Assembly: GCA_020205615.1 (NCBI GenBank)
Contig: CM035163.1
Span: 41,364,189-41,428,188, forward strand
Origin: Panax quinquefolius
Taxonomy: Eukaryota; Streptophyta; Magnoliopsida; Apiales; Araliaceae
Direction of reading: 5' to 3'
Length of the DNA stretch: 64,000 nucleotides
Under the pieces are notes generated by a model, which did no database searches, was not told where the DNA came from, and worked only from the letters and a program-made list of their open reading frames with translations. Within the stretch, counting starts at the first letter, position 1, and each line of letters starts with the position of its first letter. The translations under genes were made by a program, and so were the position numbers. Positions 46,770 to 58,621 of the stretch are shown piece by piece.

Positions 46770-46895
46770 ATATATATCGTCATAAAAAGTATGAGGCGGC
46801 GGTTGTATAGAGAAATATCAAATGTCACGTCCGTCGCTAAAGGGGGTGAGCACGGTGAGTAAGATAAAGGATATGCACTTGATCCTTACTATATA
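46770..46895. mobile_element. Right half of a third related MITE
   Basis: Only one half is recognisable: GTCCGTCGCTAAAGGGGGTG, then AGCACGGTGAGTAAGATAA and ATGCACTTGATCC. The left half is missing, so it is truncated or nested. Confidence 0.5.
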
Positions 46896-46906
46896 TATAG
46901 AAGATA

Positions 46907-47111
46907 GGATCAGATCATTACCTATTCTTCACTACTTTATTTTTGTTGCGATTTTAATATCATACAACCGTCGCTCATATTTTTAGCGACGACAACAACA
47001 TATATGTCAAGCTAAAGTATAGATGACGGTTGTATAGATGACCGCAAACTGCCGCCTAAAGGGGAGTGAGCACGGGTGAGTAAGATAAGGGGCATGCACT
47101 TGATCCGGACC

Positions 47112-47112
<1 letters not shown>
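46907..47112. mobile_element. Fourth related MITE
   Basis: It runs from GGATCAGATCATTACC to TGATCCGGACCG. The inside has ACAACCGTCGCTCATA and TTTTTAGCGACGACAACA. The right end GGGGCATGCACTTGATCC is shared with the neighbouring copies. It is followed by a TA run (about 47113-47146). Confidence 0.6.
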
Positions 47113-47146
<34 letters not shown>

Positions 47147-47152
<6 letters not shown>

Positions 47153-48232
47153 ATATTTTTCTAAAATATTAGCTTGAAATGTAATATTGGTGACATGATA
47201 CTACTCGGTCTAACTTTAATTATGTAATAACTTGTTAAGAATTTCATATTAATTTATTGTCTAATTTAAAATATATTTCTAATTTTAAAAGGATATAAAG
47301 AAAAATATATATGTTCTATGAATATTTGCTACTCTCTTTCAAAACAAAAATCATTTGTAAATAAAATAAAAATCAACAGAGTTCTTTTTTATGAATAGAA
47401 ATATAAAATGACCCAATATTTTTAAATTTATCATCTTAATTTATTATCATGTCACCATTATTTAACTAAAATATAAAACAAAAAAAAAATTTATTATTTA
47501 CAAATTTTATAAATGTGCCTCTCTTTTTTTGTGTGTAAATTACCTCTCACCCAATTCAATCTCTCCTCCACCAACAACACTATCTATACTCGTTCTATAA
47601 AGAGAATATATTCAAGGTTAAAGGTGAGATTAAGCCCAATTTTAAGCCCCCGAATTGAGTGTGATTTGAAGCTTCCTTTCAATTCTAATTGCAAAGCTTG
47701 TGGTAATTTTTAAACAAAATAAAAAGAAAAATATTATATTTTCATATGTATTTTTAATATTTCCACAAAATCCTCTCTCACACGATATTTTCACAAAATC
47801 CTCTCTCGCACGAGTATGTAATGGGTCACACGAGTATGTAGAGAGAGAATGGGAAAGAAAGAATTTGAAAGGGGCAACTGAGAGTGAGAAACTTCAAATC
47901 GTAAATATTGGTCAAAAAACGGACCCTACATGCGAAAATATCAGTTTCCTTAAAAAATATAAACTTGATAATTTTTTGATAAATAATTTGCTCTCGGGTC
48001 CGGACTACCCTAGAATTTTTAAGTCTCTGAAATTTCAAATTTACTCGGTTTTAAATAGTAAAAATTACATAATTTTATCAGTTACTTCATACTTCAAAGT
48101 AATTGCTTACAAGTAAAAAAAAATTGCTTTAGTATTAATTGAAAAAAGATTTGTCACACTTGCAAGTGTTTACAAGTTTGAGCCTCATTTGGTTGTGAAA
48201 ATTGTCATCATTACAAGTGTTTATAGGGATCC
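47147..48232. other. AT-rich intergenic stretch
   Basis: I see no gene here. The plus-strand ORF at 47700-48116 is very AT-rich with no recognisable motif. Confidence 0.5.
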
Positions 48233-48354
48233 GGTTATCATGAAGTTAACTTTATGGTAAGTTGGTCAATTGACCAATAACGCAGAGAGAGAAATCATAT
48301 CCCGGCCTGCATGTCGACACTGATCAATTGATCAAAGTTAACTTCATGGTAATC
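48233..48354. mobile_element. Small foldback MITE
   Basis: The left arm GGTTATCATGAAGTTAACTT and the right arm, read on the minus strand as GATTACCATGAAGTTAACTT, are inverted copies, each followed inwards by a TCAATTGACC/TCAATTGATCA element. Total length is about 122 bp. Confidence 0.7.
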
Positions 48355-49045
48355 ACTCTCGTTTATAGGTTTGAGCATCATTTAATTGTGAGAAAATTTT
48401 GACAAGAATTAAAAATCTCGTCGAACAAATTTGAAAAATAAAAGGAGTAAATCATATTTTGCAACCCAAGAACTATACAAGTAGATGTATATATACATTA
48501 CATGAGCCACTTTGGTTAAAAAATTGAGATACATGAGAATTGGTATTTTCACAACTAAATTTAATAGTAAATAGGATCCACCTCATGTGAGAGCGGAGTT
48601 GTGGAACTATTAAATATACTTGTGAAAATATCAATTCTCTGATATATCCCCTTTGGATTTCATATATAGTTTACTAGTATTTGCATTATACTTCCCAATA
48701 GTTTAAAAATGCTACATATTGGTCCCTATTAAAAAATCAATACATACCCACTTTATGGTTCTATTTAATATGTAAATAAAATTTCAAATAACGTTGAAAT
48801 TTGAAGATTTTGATTATATTGAAGAAAAAAAATTCCACAAAAAAAAAAACAAAAGAGAAGGTGAATAACAAACTAACATGAACAAGCTAGGCAAATTAGT
48901 ACTTTACATGAGGAGACCTTAAAAATAGGCCAAAAAAACCTCCAAAAGAAAACAATAAATAAATGAAAAGAGGGAAAGAAAGGACACATGGTGTTGAGTT
49001 AAGAGATGAGGGAGGCTGAGGTTTATTGTTGGCCCGCCCTTCTGT
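48355..49045. other. AT-rich flank left of the MULE
   Basis: I see no gene or named repeat. The stretch ends at the left target-site copy of the MULE. Confidence 0.5.
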
Positions 49046-49054
49046 TAATGTTTA
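49046..49054. repeat. Left target-site copy of the MULE
   Basis: TAATGTTTA precedes the MULE end; the partner is TAATATTTA at 63344-63352. Confidence 0.75.
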
Positions 49055-49329
49055 GGATTAATTACATATATTAGTACCTTTTAAAAAATAATTATAAAAA
49101 TAAAACACCTATAAAATAATTACAAAAATATTACACTTTTCTAATTTTATTTACAATATTATTATAATTATGAGTCCTTAATTAAAGGGATTAATAATAT
49201 TAATAGGGCATATTTTTTTAAAATACGTGATAATCGTCGTATATTGTCTGTGTAGGACTCTTCGTTTTCGTATACTACCCTTTACACGCTGAAACCCTCT
49301 TTTCTCTCTCATTCCGTGTTTCAAAGATT

Positions 49330-49620
49330 CTCCATCGATCGCTTCGGGTTAGCAATTTCGCTCTCGCCACCATCATTTCTACTTGTTTTCGTGATTAATG
49401 TTGTTCATTGAAACCTCTATCTCTTTCATTCGTGTTTCAAAGATTCTCCATTGTTTGTTATCGGGTTCATAGCCATTTCGCTTTTCGCTCGTGTTCGCTC
49501 GCTGCGTTACGTGTTCGTGGTTCATAGCCATTTCGCTCGTGTTTTCGCTTACGTGTTCGTGTTTCATAGCCATTTCGCTTACGTGTTTTTCGCTTACGTG
49601 TTCGTGTTCTCTTTCATTCG
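49330..49620 (+). repeat. Subterminal CATAGCCATTTCGCT repeats of the MULE
   Basis: The phrase CATAGCCATTTCGCT, with CGCTTACGTGTTCGTG, recurs at least three times close to the left terminus, upstream of the first ULP exon. It is probably leader or subterminal sequence. The ORFs over it are only a product of the repeat. Confidence 0.7.
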
Positions 49621-50055
49621 TGTTCCAGTTGGTTTATTATTCTTCTGTGATCGATTCGTGTGTATATTTTCAGTCGTCGCTTATTTTGAAATAATTTAAC
49701 GTATTATATATATTAATGTAGTTTATCGTAATCGAATGTAGTATTGATTGTTGTGTGGGTTTGTGTTATTTTTTATGTTTTGTATAGAATGGTTGATACA
49801 AAGAAGAAGGATGGGAAGAGGAAGAGAATATCGAGCGTGAGTCCATCGAGGACGTGAAGAAGTTTGTTTGTGGATAGAAAGGGAAGGAAAAGGATGTATG
49901 TCGAAATCGAGTAAGAATGAAAATAAAATGTGATACATACAAGGATATCAAGCATTCTCAAGTGCGCTTAGATTCTCGAGCTCGACGTTCTCATAGTTAA
50001 GGCCAAAGGTCAAGTGCTTATCCGTAATATAATTCCAACACGTAGAAATTTAAAG

Positions 50056-51172
50056 GTGTGTTATTTTTAATTTTCTTATGGTTACCATTATATAATTATT
50101 TGGTTACTTATTAGTATGTATTTGGTTACTGTGATATTATATTACTGTGTTACTTTTATGGGTTGGTTACTTATTAGTATGTATTTGGTTACTGTGATAT
50201 TATATTACCGTGTTACTTTACTTTTATGGGTTGGTTACTTATTAGTATGTATTTGGTTATCGTGAATTTTTATTAGTATGTATTTGGTTACCGTAAAATA
50301 ATAATTATTTGGTTACTTATTTTTATGTATTTGGTTATCGTAAACTTTTAATGTTTTGGTTACTTATTAGTATGTTTGTGGTTACCGCCATTTTTAGTTT
50401 GTTATCATTATATCGATTTTTGGTTACTTGTCATATTACGCTTTTGTTACTATTTTGTATTTTTATATGCTAATATGTTTTTGCCTAGTATACATGTTTT
50501 AATAAATCGAGTTTAGTGTATAAGTTGTTTATGTATTGGTTACCATTAAAAGATGGTTTGGGTACCATCATATAATTATTTGGTTACTTGTTAATATGTA
50601 TTTGGTTACTGTGATATTATATTACTGTGTTACTTTTATGGGTTGGTTACTTATTAGTATGTATTTGGTTACTGTGATATTATATTACTGTGTTACTTTT
50701 ATGGGTTGGTTACTTATTAGTATGTATTTGGTTACTGTGAATTTTATTAGTATGTATTTGGTTCTTTGTAAAATAATAATTATTTGGTTACTTATTTTTA
50801 TGTATTTAGTTCTCAGAAACTTTTAATGTTTTGGTTACTTATTAGTATGTTTGTGGTTACCGTCATTTTTAGTTTAGTTATCGTTATATCGTATTTTGCT
50901 ATCGCTATATTACGCTTTTGTTACTATTTTGTATTTTTATGCTTAATATGTTTTTTGCCTAGTATACATGTTTTAATAAATTGAGTTTAGTGTATAAGTT
51001 GTTTATGTATTGGTTACCATTAAAAGATGGTTTGGGTACCATCATATAATTATTTGGTTACTTGTTAATATGTATTTTGTTTACTGGATTTAGTGTATAA
51101 CACTATTTTTTGTATAAATTTTGTTATATTGGTTACTAATAACTGTTCAATTATGGTTTTGTGTATTTACAG
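50056..51172 (+). repeat. Intron 1 of the ULP-like gene: TTGGTTAC tandem repeats
   Basis: A unit of about 62 bp (GGTTACTTATTAGTATGTAT then TTGGTTACTGTGATATTATA) repeats several times, and a larger segment of about 474 bp is itself duplicated: TTAGTGTATAAGTTGTTTAT occurs near 50512 and again near 50986. TTGGTTAC or GGTTAC is present in nearly every unit, on the sense strand. Confidence 0.85.
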
Positions 51173-52075
51173 TTATGGGATCTTTACTATGAGGAATGCA
51201 ACCAAAAATTCACTGGAAAAGTAATATATTCGTGTGACATGGAAGTCCCCATAATTATTGCCAAGAAATTGAATGAAAGTCAGCTGGAGAAGTTTAGGGC
51301 AACATGTTTTGGAAATTTTTTGGAGTTTGGTGAGCATCAAATGTATTCATAGATTATTCACCATGCTCGTGTAAGGGAGGTTCACCAAAGGGATGATGGT
51401 GAGATGTGGTTTTTGTTTGGGGATAAAAGGGTTAGGTTTGGGCTGCCTGAGTTTTGTCTGATTTCTGGGTTAAGATGGCAAGGCAATGATGATATAAGTG
51501 CATATAAAGGTATGCAAAATCTGATTATTGAAAAATATTTTGGGGCAGAAGTTGTTACTCGTAGTAGTATAGGTAGGATATTCCGGAAGGTAGTTTTTGA
51601 TGATGATGATGAGGCTATTAGGATGTCATTGATTTTTTGGTGTTTAATTTTATTCTTTCAACAGCTTAAAAATTTTGTTGATGGGGCAATGGTCAATTTT
51701 TTATGTTATGGTGATGTTAGCAGTTTTCTTTGGGGGAAAGTTGCATTTGAAATGACAAAGTACTCTTTGTCAAATGCTTTGAAGGGGCATATAAAGAAAG
51801 GAAGGAGTGGTGGTTCAACATATAATTTCTACAAAACCATTATATTAAATTGTATAAGTTGAATGGTCTTCCATATGTATTTCAAGTATTTATGTTTGAA
51901 ACCATTTCAACTTTCAAAGCTTATGGTATATGCAACGACGAGCATCCGTTTGATGTCCGCTTTATGTAGATGGAAGGAGCTAGTGAAGCCCCCTTCAAAT
52001 GACAAGTCGAATGATCTAGTATTTTATTCGGGATGTATGCAAGTACTACTAAGAATGCAATTGGTTACCTTTAGT
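51173..52075 (+). pseudogene. DUF1985-type exon of the ULP-like gene
   Basis: After the acceptor TGTATTTACAG the exon reads LWDLYYEECNQKFTGKVI, then KLNESQLEKFRATCFGNF and, past a stop at 51350, MWFLFGDKRVRFGLPEFCLI, SGLRWQGNDD and FEMTKYSLSNALKG. A frameshift near 51850 is needed to continue with LNGLPYVFQVFMFE. This domain typically lies before the C48 protease in plant TE-borne ULP proteins. Confidence 0.75.
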
Positions 52076-52554
52076 TAATTATTTGTTAATGATTATTTTT
52101 GTGAAGTTTACTATTAACATAGTAGTTAGTTACCTTTATATACTAATTTAGTTATCGATTATATTATGTGTATGTTAACAATAAAATGTTGTTGGTTACT
52201 AGAATATACAAAGTTTGGTTACCTTTATACATTTAGTTAGTTACCGATTTATATATATTTGGTTACCAAATATATATGTTTTTGTTTACCGATTATGTTT
52301 TATGATTCTTTATTTTATCTTTTGTTATTGTAATTGTATAATGTTTGTCGATGTTATAATCAAGTGTACTTATTGTTTTTCAAATTTGAGGGTAAAAGTT
52401 TGATTCCCACGAATCGAGGAGAATGAACGACTTGATTTGGCGGTTTCACTTTTTCAATGGGAAGGATGTCTTGACAAAAAGGTGAAGGATGAAAACATTG
52501 AATTTGATATATCTGACATTAAAGATGCAATTGATACACTACATTTACCATTAG

Positions 52555-53164
52555 TTGAAGAAAAAGATTAAGAAAGACGTTGTAAAATTGCAGGCTGATA
52601 TTAAGGATGAGATGCAGATTTTACACATTCAGATATGCAGAGACTTTAGGTTAATTATTAGAGATGAGTTACGCGGGTTCAAAGATGGTGGGGTTAAAGA
52701 AGTTGATAGTGATTCTGATTCTGATTCTGATGAGGGTGGTGATGCTGATGATGATGATGAAGCCGATGATTCTGATGAAGCTGATGATGTTGTTGATCAG
52801 CATGCTGGTGAGGTTGGTGATGATGGTTTGAAAGATGATGAGAAGAAGGATGAATTTGTAAATGAAGTTGGAAATGAAGGTGATGATGTTATGCTTGAAG
52901 ACCGTCATGTTGTTGAGGATGTTAAGGATGTTATGGTTGAAAACCGTCATATTGTTGAGGATGTTGTTGAGGAGGTTGTTGAGGATGTTATGGTTGAAGC
53001 CCGTCATTTTGTTGAAGATGTTGTTGAGGATGTTGGTGATGTGTCAGATTTTGTTAAGAAAAAGGATGGTAATGAATCTGAGTATGGTAATGAAGTTGAA
53101 CTTGATGGTATGGTTGAAGAACATCATGAAATAATAAGTAATGTTGTTCAAGAAATTGTCAAGG
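52555..53164 (+). pseudogene. Acidic repeat exon of the ULP-like gene
   Basis: A long open stretch follows the DUF1985 part: a basic start (MKKKIKKDVVKLQADIKDEM), then DSDSDSDEGGDADDDDEADD, then a repeated phrase (EDRHVVEDV, ENRHIVEDV, EARHFVEDV, EEHHEI), ending VQEIVK before a GTTAGA-like donor. The low complexity comes from GATGTTGTTGAGGATG-type repeats. It may be a linker; no domain is recognised. Confidence 0.6.
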
Positions 53165-53469
53165 TTAGACATTTTTTGTTTGTTTTGTTTTGTGTTAGAT
53201 GTCTTTTTTTTCATTTTTTTAAAGATCAATTGATTGTTTTGTATTTTGAATGCATCGTTAAGAATGATGTCGACATGCCAACTTTTGACATTTTAAGCCA
53301 ATGTACGGGGAAAGAAATTGTTGTTTATGTTGTCACTTTGAGGTTAGTGTTATTACGACATGCCAACTTTTTTTTTTTTTTTTACATGCTTTAGGTTTTG
53401 TTACTTCGCTTTTACCATTACATGCTTAAGGTTTTGGTTATTGTTTCAATTTTACTCAAGATCCAACTC

Positions 53470-53690
53470 ATAAATATATAGTAACCATTATAATGTTTCA
53501 TAGTAACCAAAAGAGCATTAGTTAGTAACAAGTATAATGTTTCATAGTAACTAATAATGCATTAGACAAAGAACTAATATAGCATTAGACAAAGATAATA
53601 TTACCAATACATAATTAGTTAGTAACAAGTATAATGTTTCATAGTAACCATTACAGCATTAGACAGTAACCAATACAACATCAGATTTTT
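53470..53690 (-). repeat. Inverted block of the GTAACCA repeat
   Basis: This intron segment carries the repeat in the opposite orientation from the rest of the left half (CATAGTAACCAAAAGAGCAT, TAGTAACAAGTATAATGTTT), resembling the right half of the MULE. It may be a local inversion or a copy brought in from the right half. Confidence 0.7.
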
Positions 53691-54312
53691 ATGTGAAAAT
53701 ATAATTATTTTTGTTACATTTTCTATCATTTGTAAAAGGGGAAAAAGTTTGAGGCGGAAAGCAAATCTGTATTGGATGAGATTGTTCTGACTACCCAGGA
53801 TATAGTCCAGTGTGATGAATTGGAGAAGAGCGTCAATAGAGTCAGTGGCAGACCTGTGCGTGAATATTTAAAGAGTGTTGTTCTACAGTCTCCATATACA
53901 GGAACATTTGGATCGTCTGGGTTATCGTCTAATGCATCGGGTGCTAGTCAAAGAGTTGTTGTTATTTCTGCATTTCCCAAGGTTTGCATGGATATGCCGT
54001 CCAAATTTGAAGAGGCATTGTTTGAACAAAGGGTTTAAAATAGACTTAACAACGTGAAAAGGTTTGTTTTTACCGTTAACAATGCTATAGTTTTTTATGA
54101 AACAAATAAATTTGCTTTTGGGTAGTGTGTATATTAACATGGTGATTGTTAATGTCAACGTGTATACTAATATGTTTTTATATCAAGGACTAACAAATTT
54201 CCTGGGAAGAATGACATTATCGAACCTGCTTTTGTATTTGGGTCTATCCCAATTTCATCTAAAATGTGGTTTTATAAATTAAAGACTCTTGGGCAATGGT
54301 TAGACGATGATG

Positions 54313-55299
54313 TGAGTTCTTTTTTTTAAATTATGTTTCTATATTTATGGTTACATTATTTATTTTTTTAAGTAAATAGCTTTAATAATGTTGTCAAGTT
54401 ATCGTTATATATCTGCTTTTTATTATCGTATACGAATCGCTTTTGTTACTATTATATTACTGTTTTGTTACTATCATACAACTATTTGGTTACTATTATA
54501 TAATTGTTTGGTTACTATCATAAATGTTTTATATATATGTTGGTTACCATCATATAAAATGATATGTTAATATTTAAGCATGTTTTGGTTGCTATGATAT
54601 AAGTGGTTGGTTACTTTCATATATATGTTTTGTTATTATTATATTACTGTTTGGTTACTAGTATACAACTATTTGTTTACTATTATATAATTGTCTGGTT
54701 ACTATGATATATGTTTTATATATGTTTTGGTTGCCAACATATAAATTGATATATTACTATATAAACATGTTTTGGTTGCATATGATATAAGTGGTCGGAT
54801 TACCGTCATATATAACCTGCTTTTGTTACTATTATATTACTTGTTTGTTACTATGTTACAACCTGTTTGGTTACTATTATATAATTGTTTGGTTACTATT
54901 ATGTATGCTCTATATATGTTTTTGTTACCATCATATAAACCGATATGTTGATATATAAACATGTTTTGCTTAGTATGATAAAAGTTGTTGGTTACTATCA
55001 TATAACCGCTTTTGTTAATGTCATATAACCTGCTTTTGTTACTATCATATTATTGTTTTTGTTATTATATTACAACCTGCTTTGATTACTATTATATAAT
55101 TGTTTGTTACTATCATATATATATATATGTGTGTGTGTGTTTAAAGCATCATACATGTTTTATGTTTTTTTTTAAATTATGTTTTTATAGTTACTATTAC
55201 ATTATTTAGATGTTTAAGTAACTAGCGTTAATGATGTTGGTTTACATTTATTACATAATGTTATTTTTCAACACTATTAATATATATATTTTTGTTCAG
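54313..55299 (+). repeat. Intron of the ULP-like gene rich in TTGGTTACTAT repeats
   Basis: Units such as TTTGGTTACTATTATATAAT and GTTTTGGTTACCATCATATA follow each other with spacing of very roughly 20-25 bp between the exon ending WLDDD and that beginning HINVALYY. All are on the sense strand. Confidence 0.8.
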
Positions 55300-56207
55300 C
55301 ATATCAATGTTGCATTATATTACTTCCGTAAATTGGCCAGACATTCTGATACTGTGCATATAAGGGCAACGACTACTGATTATTGGTTCCATGCCAAGAT
55401 GACCTCTCTTTTTGAAGAGTATACAAATAAAAATGCAGATAAGAGTGTGTTGTCTAGGGAGGGTGATGTTGCTGAGTACATTCATGGACTGTTTATGGAT
55501 GTAAACACACCATGGAAAAATGTTGACTATGTTTTGTTCCCCATACATATGTCATCACCGGACCATTGGTTTTTGTTAACGTTTGATGTGCATCGTGAGA
55601 CGCGTCTAACTGCTTATAATTCTTCTCTGCATTTCAAAAGAAAATCCATGCAAACAAAAATCATGGATGTTTGTGAACCTTATATATTTATTCTTCCCAC
55701 TTTATTACAAGTAAGATTGGATTTTGGAGGATAGGAGTGACATTGACTTTAGCAAATGAACCGTATCGCAATAAGCAGGAAGATGACATAATTGAGTTAG
55801 AATTTGCAGAGTCGGTTCCTGAACAAGTGGATGGGTAAGGGTTACATTGTTTTCAATTTTTGAATTATTATATTTAATTATTTTGGTTACTGTCATATAA
55901 TTGTTTTGGTTACTATGTTGTAAATATTTGGTTACTGTATAAACTGATATGTGTTATATATAGGTTGATTCTAGTATTGATTTTGGTTATCTTTTGTGCA
56001 TTTGTACAGTGATTGCGGGTTGTTCACAATTTGTTTTGCTGAGCATGTCATTCATCAGAAGATTGATGAAATTCCTATTCCATTCCCCATTGCGCAATAT
56101 CGGAAGAAGTTATGCACAAACCTATATATGCATGGAAGGAACAAACAATTGGAGGGATATGAGACTGACAGAGAATTTCCAGGAAGATTTGTTCCAGATT
56201 TTTATTA

Positions 56208-57224
56208 GTTCAGATATTGTTGTGTTGTCGCATATTGAATTGTGTTCTCGTATTTTTATTTTTAATATACACAACAATTTTGTATGGTTCATTAAGGATG
56301 ATTACCAATCTTATATAGATGGGATTTCATATGTTATTATAATATCGCTTTTGGAATTAATTTTGTGTGTTGTTGGTATTTGATTCGCTTTTAAATGTGT
56401 GTTTGCTACATTATATTGAAATGTACAATTTGGTAACCAAAATATATATAAAAGGGTAACTTGACTAATGTTTTGATAGTAAATGAGATATACAATATTG
56501 TTTCGTGACATATAACTGTTGTTAAATGTATCGTGACATATAATTATTGTTAAATGTATAGGTGAGAGTATGCATTAGTTAACAAAAAAAATTGTTTTGG
56601 TGATTGTTATCTAAATATTTGGTTACCTATTTGTTATATTTTTTTATTGTTATAACAAATAAGTAACCAAATAGTTTACTCTTATGGTCACCATATTATG
56701 TTTATTCAAGTAAACAAATTGTAATAAAATTTGATAAAATCATTATATATCGCTTAACATAAATATATGTTAACAATATTTGTTTTAGTTTGTATCAAAA
56801 CAGTTATAAATTTGTATCACGAATGATATGAATTGTTAAATGTATGTGTTTTTTTAGTGTATCATCATGATGGAAACACATTAATTTTAATTAAGAGATT
56901 TCATTTTATATATGATGGTCATTTGTATAACTATCATATTAAATTAAATATATTTTGAGATCTTCATTGGTATCCAAATTGTTATATAAGAGTAACCATT
57001 TGACTTTATGTTAGTAACCAAATAATTTACAATTTATATTTGGAATAATTGTCAAGTAAATGAGTATTTTTTTTGTGGGTTCCCAATTGTATTGGCAACT
57101 CATAATGAATTCGTAAATCAAATGCTTTAATCAATAAAAATGTTGGTTATCAGTACAAAATCAAAAATGTTACCATCTATGTGGTTTATGGTTAATGATA
57201 GTAAACAATTATATATACATGTAT
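56208..57224. other. Convergence zone between the two MULE genes
   Basis: No exon is recognised here. Scattered GGTTACC and GGTAACC motifs occur in both orientations, and repeat polarity changes across this interval. Confidence 0.6.
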
Positions 57225-57779
57225 CTACACTCTTAATGTAAATGCATTATATCGTGGGTTTTTGGTCTTAAACCGGTGGATTATTGCGTGTTTTCCTGTT
57301 GTGTCCTTTCTCTCTGCACTTTGTTGCATTTGTTTTGAATTTTGATTTGAGATCCGTGTTTGTACCTCCCTACTTTTGGTCTTCCAATTTGGTCTTCTTG
57401 TGTTCGGTGGTTTTACAACCATATTTCTTACTTCTTCTAGTACATCCCGCTTTTCTTTGTCATCTAACTTGGCATGATCAAGTTCAATATGTGTCGACCA
57501 AAGTTGTTTTATAGTATTTTTTGAGCAAAAATCATAATGACTCAAATTTCGCTTGCTTTCAAATAATAAAGAAGACATCTTGATACATGGCATCTCATGG
57601 TAATCGAAATTTTCCACACGTGTATGTTCTTTGGTCGATGTCCACAATATATTGTTTGACGACATCGTAAACAGTAAAAATCACTAAGTTTGATGTCTCA
57701 ACCTACATCACAAATTAACTGTTGTTAGAATAAAGTACAACTAGAATCATTTTCATTATCTGAAAAAAGAATACATATT

Positions 57780-58530
57780 AAATCAAACAACTCAATGTTA
57801 TAATTACAAAACAAGTAACTAAGCATTAACCAACTTAGCAATAACATTATAATTATACAGAGTAACCAAATAAGCATCAGTTAGTAACAAATATAATGAT
57901 ACTATCAATAACCAACTCAGCAGTATCATTTTAATTATTAAGAGTAACCAAACAAGTATCACTTAGTAACCAATATAATGATACATAGTAACCAACTCAA
58001 AGCAGTGATGATCGGTAAACTATTGTAATGATATGCAATAAGCAATTAAGTATTAATTGACAACCAATATAATATTTCGTAGTAACCAAGTTACCATTAG
58101 CGATTACACAAGTTATTATTAGTTAGTAAATATTATAGTGTAGCACAAGAACCAAATCAAGATTAGACGAAGAAACAATTCAACATTAATTAGTAATATT
58201 ATGCAAGAAAGAAAGCGGTATTAAATAAGTAACCAAAGATAATGATACACAGTAACCAAATCAAAGTGTCAAGTAACCATTATAATGTTTTGCAATAAGC
58301 AATTAGGTATTGGTTAGTAACCAATATAATATTACATAGTAACCAAGTTATCATTAATCGAGAAACAAGTCAAGATTAGTCAAGAACATTATAGTTTAAT
58401 AGAGTAACTAAGTCAAAGATTAGTCAATAAACAATTTAACATTAATTAGTAATATTATGCAGTAATCAAGAAAGCATTATTCAGTAACAAATACAATATA
58501 AAAATTAATGCAATAAATTATAATTTGTAT
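57780..58530 (-). repeat. GTAACCAA repeats in a transposase intron
   Basis: Units such as AGTAACCAAATAAGCATCAG, TAGTAACAAATATAATGATA and AGTAACCAAGTTACCATTAG recur at roughly 20-24 bp. On the transposase sense strand this is TTGGTTACT. The interval is bounded by transposase exons. Confidence 0.8.
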
Positions 58531-58621
58531 TTGTTACCTTAAGTTTCCTTGATTTAATGATATTAGATTGCAATCTTTCTTCAGCTGTTGTGGAAAGTGT
58601 TGTGAATGTTGATAGGGCTGC

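Larger units (their letters stand above)
49790..56207 (+). pseudogene. MULE-borne ULP1-like (C48) cysteine protease gene
   Basis: Exons can be joined by GT-AG introns. 49790-50055 (MVDTKKKDGKRKRISSVSPS, ending IIPTRRNLK before GTGTGT). 51173-about 52075 (LWDLYYEECNQKF, a DUF1985-type domain with MWFLFGDKRVRFGLPEFCLI). A middle part from about 52390 to 53164, including an acidic repeat region. About 53740-54055 and 54188-54315 (NEYKLKTLGQ-like end WFYKLKTLGQWLDDD before GTGAGT). 55300-55834 (HINVALYYFRKLARHS to EQVDG). 56010-56207 (DCGLFTICFAEH to FVPDFY stop). The C48 core has DHWFLLTFDV with catalytic His (55564) and DCGLF with catalytic Cys (56014). The Asp position (AYNSS, 55618) is Asn. 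Several stops and frameshifts make it a pseudogene. ULP1 enzymes remove SUMO. Confidence 0.8.

Noticed and set aside
47700..48116. 138-residue ORF
   Set aside because: Its AT-rich composition and lack of motifs fit chance in intergenic DNA.
50536..50984. Plus-strand ORFs with repeated MYLVTV phrases
   Set aside because: They are the translation of the TTGGTTAC intron array, with no domain, and lie between two well-defined exons.
52669..53007. Minus-strand ORF rich in Asn, Leu and Ile
   Set aside because: It is the shadow of the acidic GATGTT repeat in the ULP-like exon.
55300..56207. A host SUMO protease gene
   Set aside because: It lies inside MULE termini, beside a DUF1985-type domain typical of TE-borne ULP genes, and contains frameshifts.
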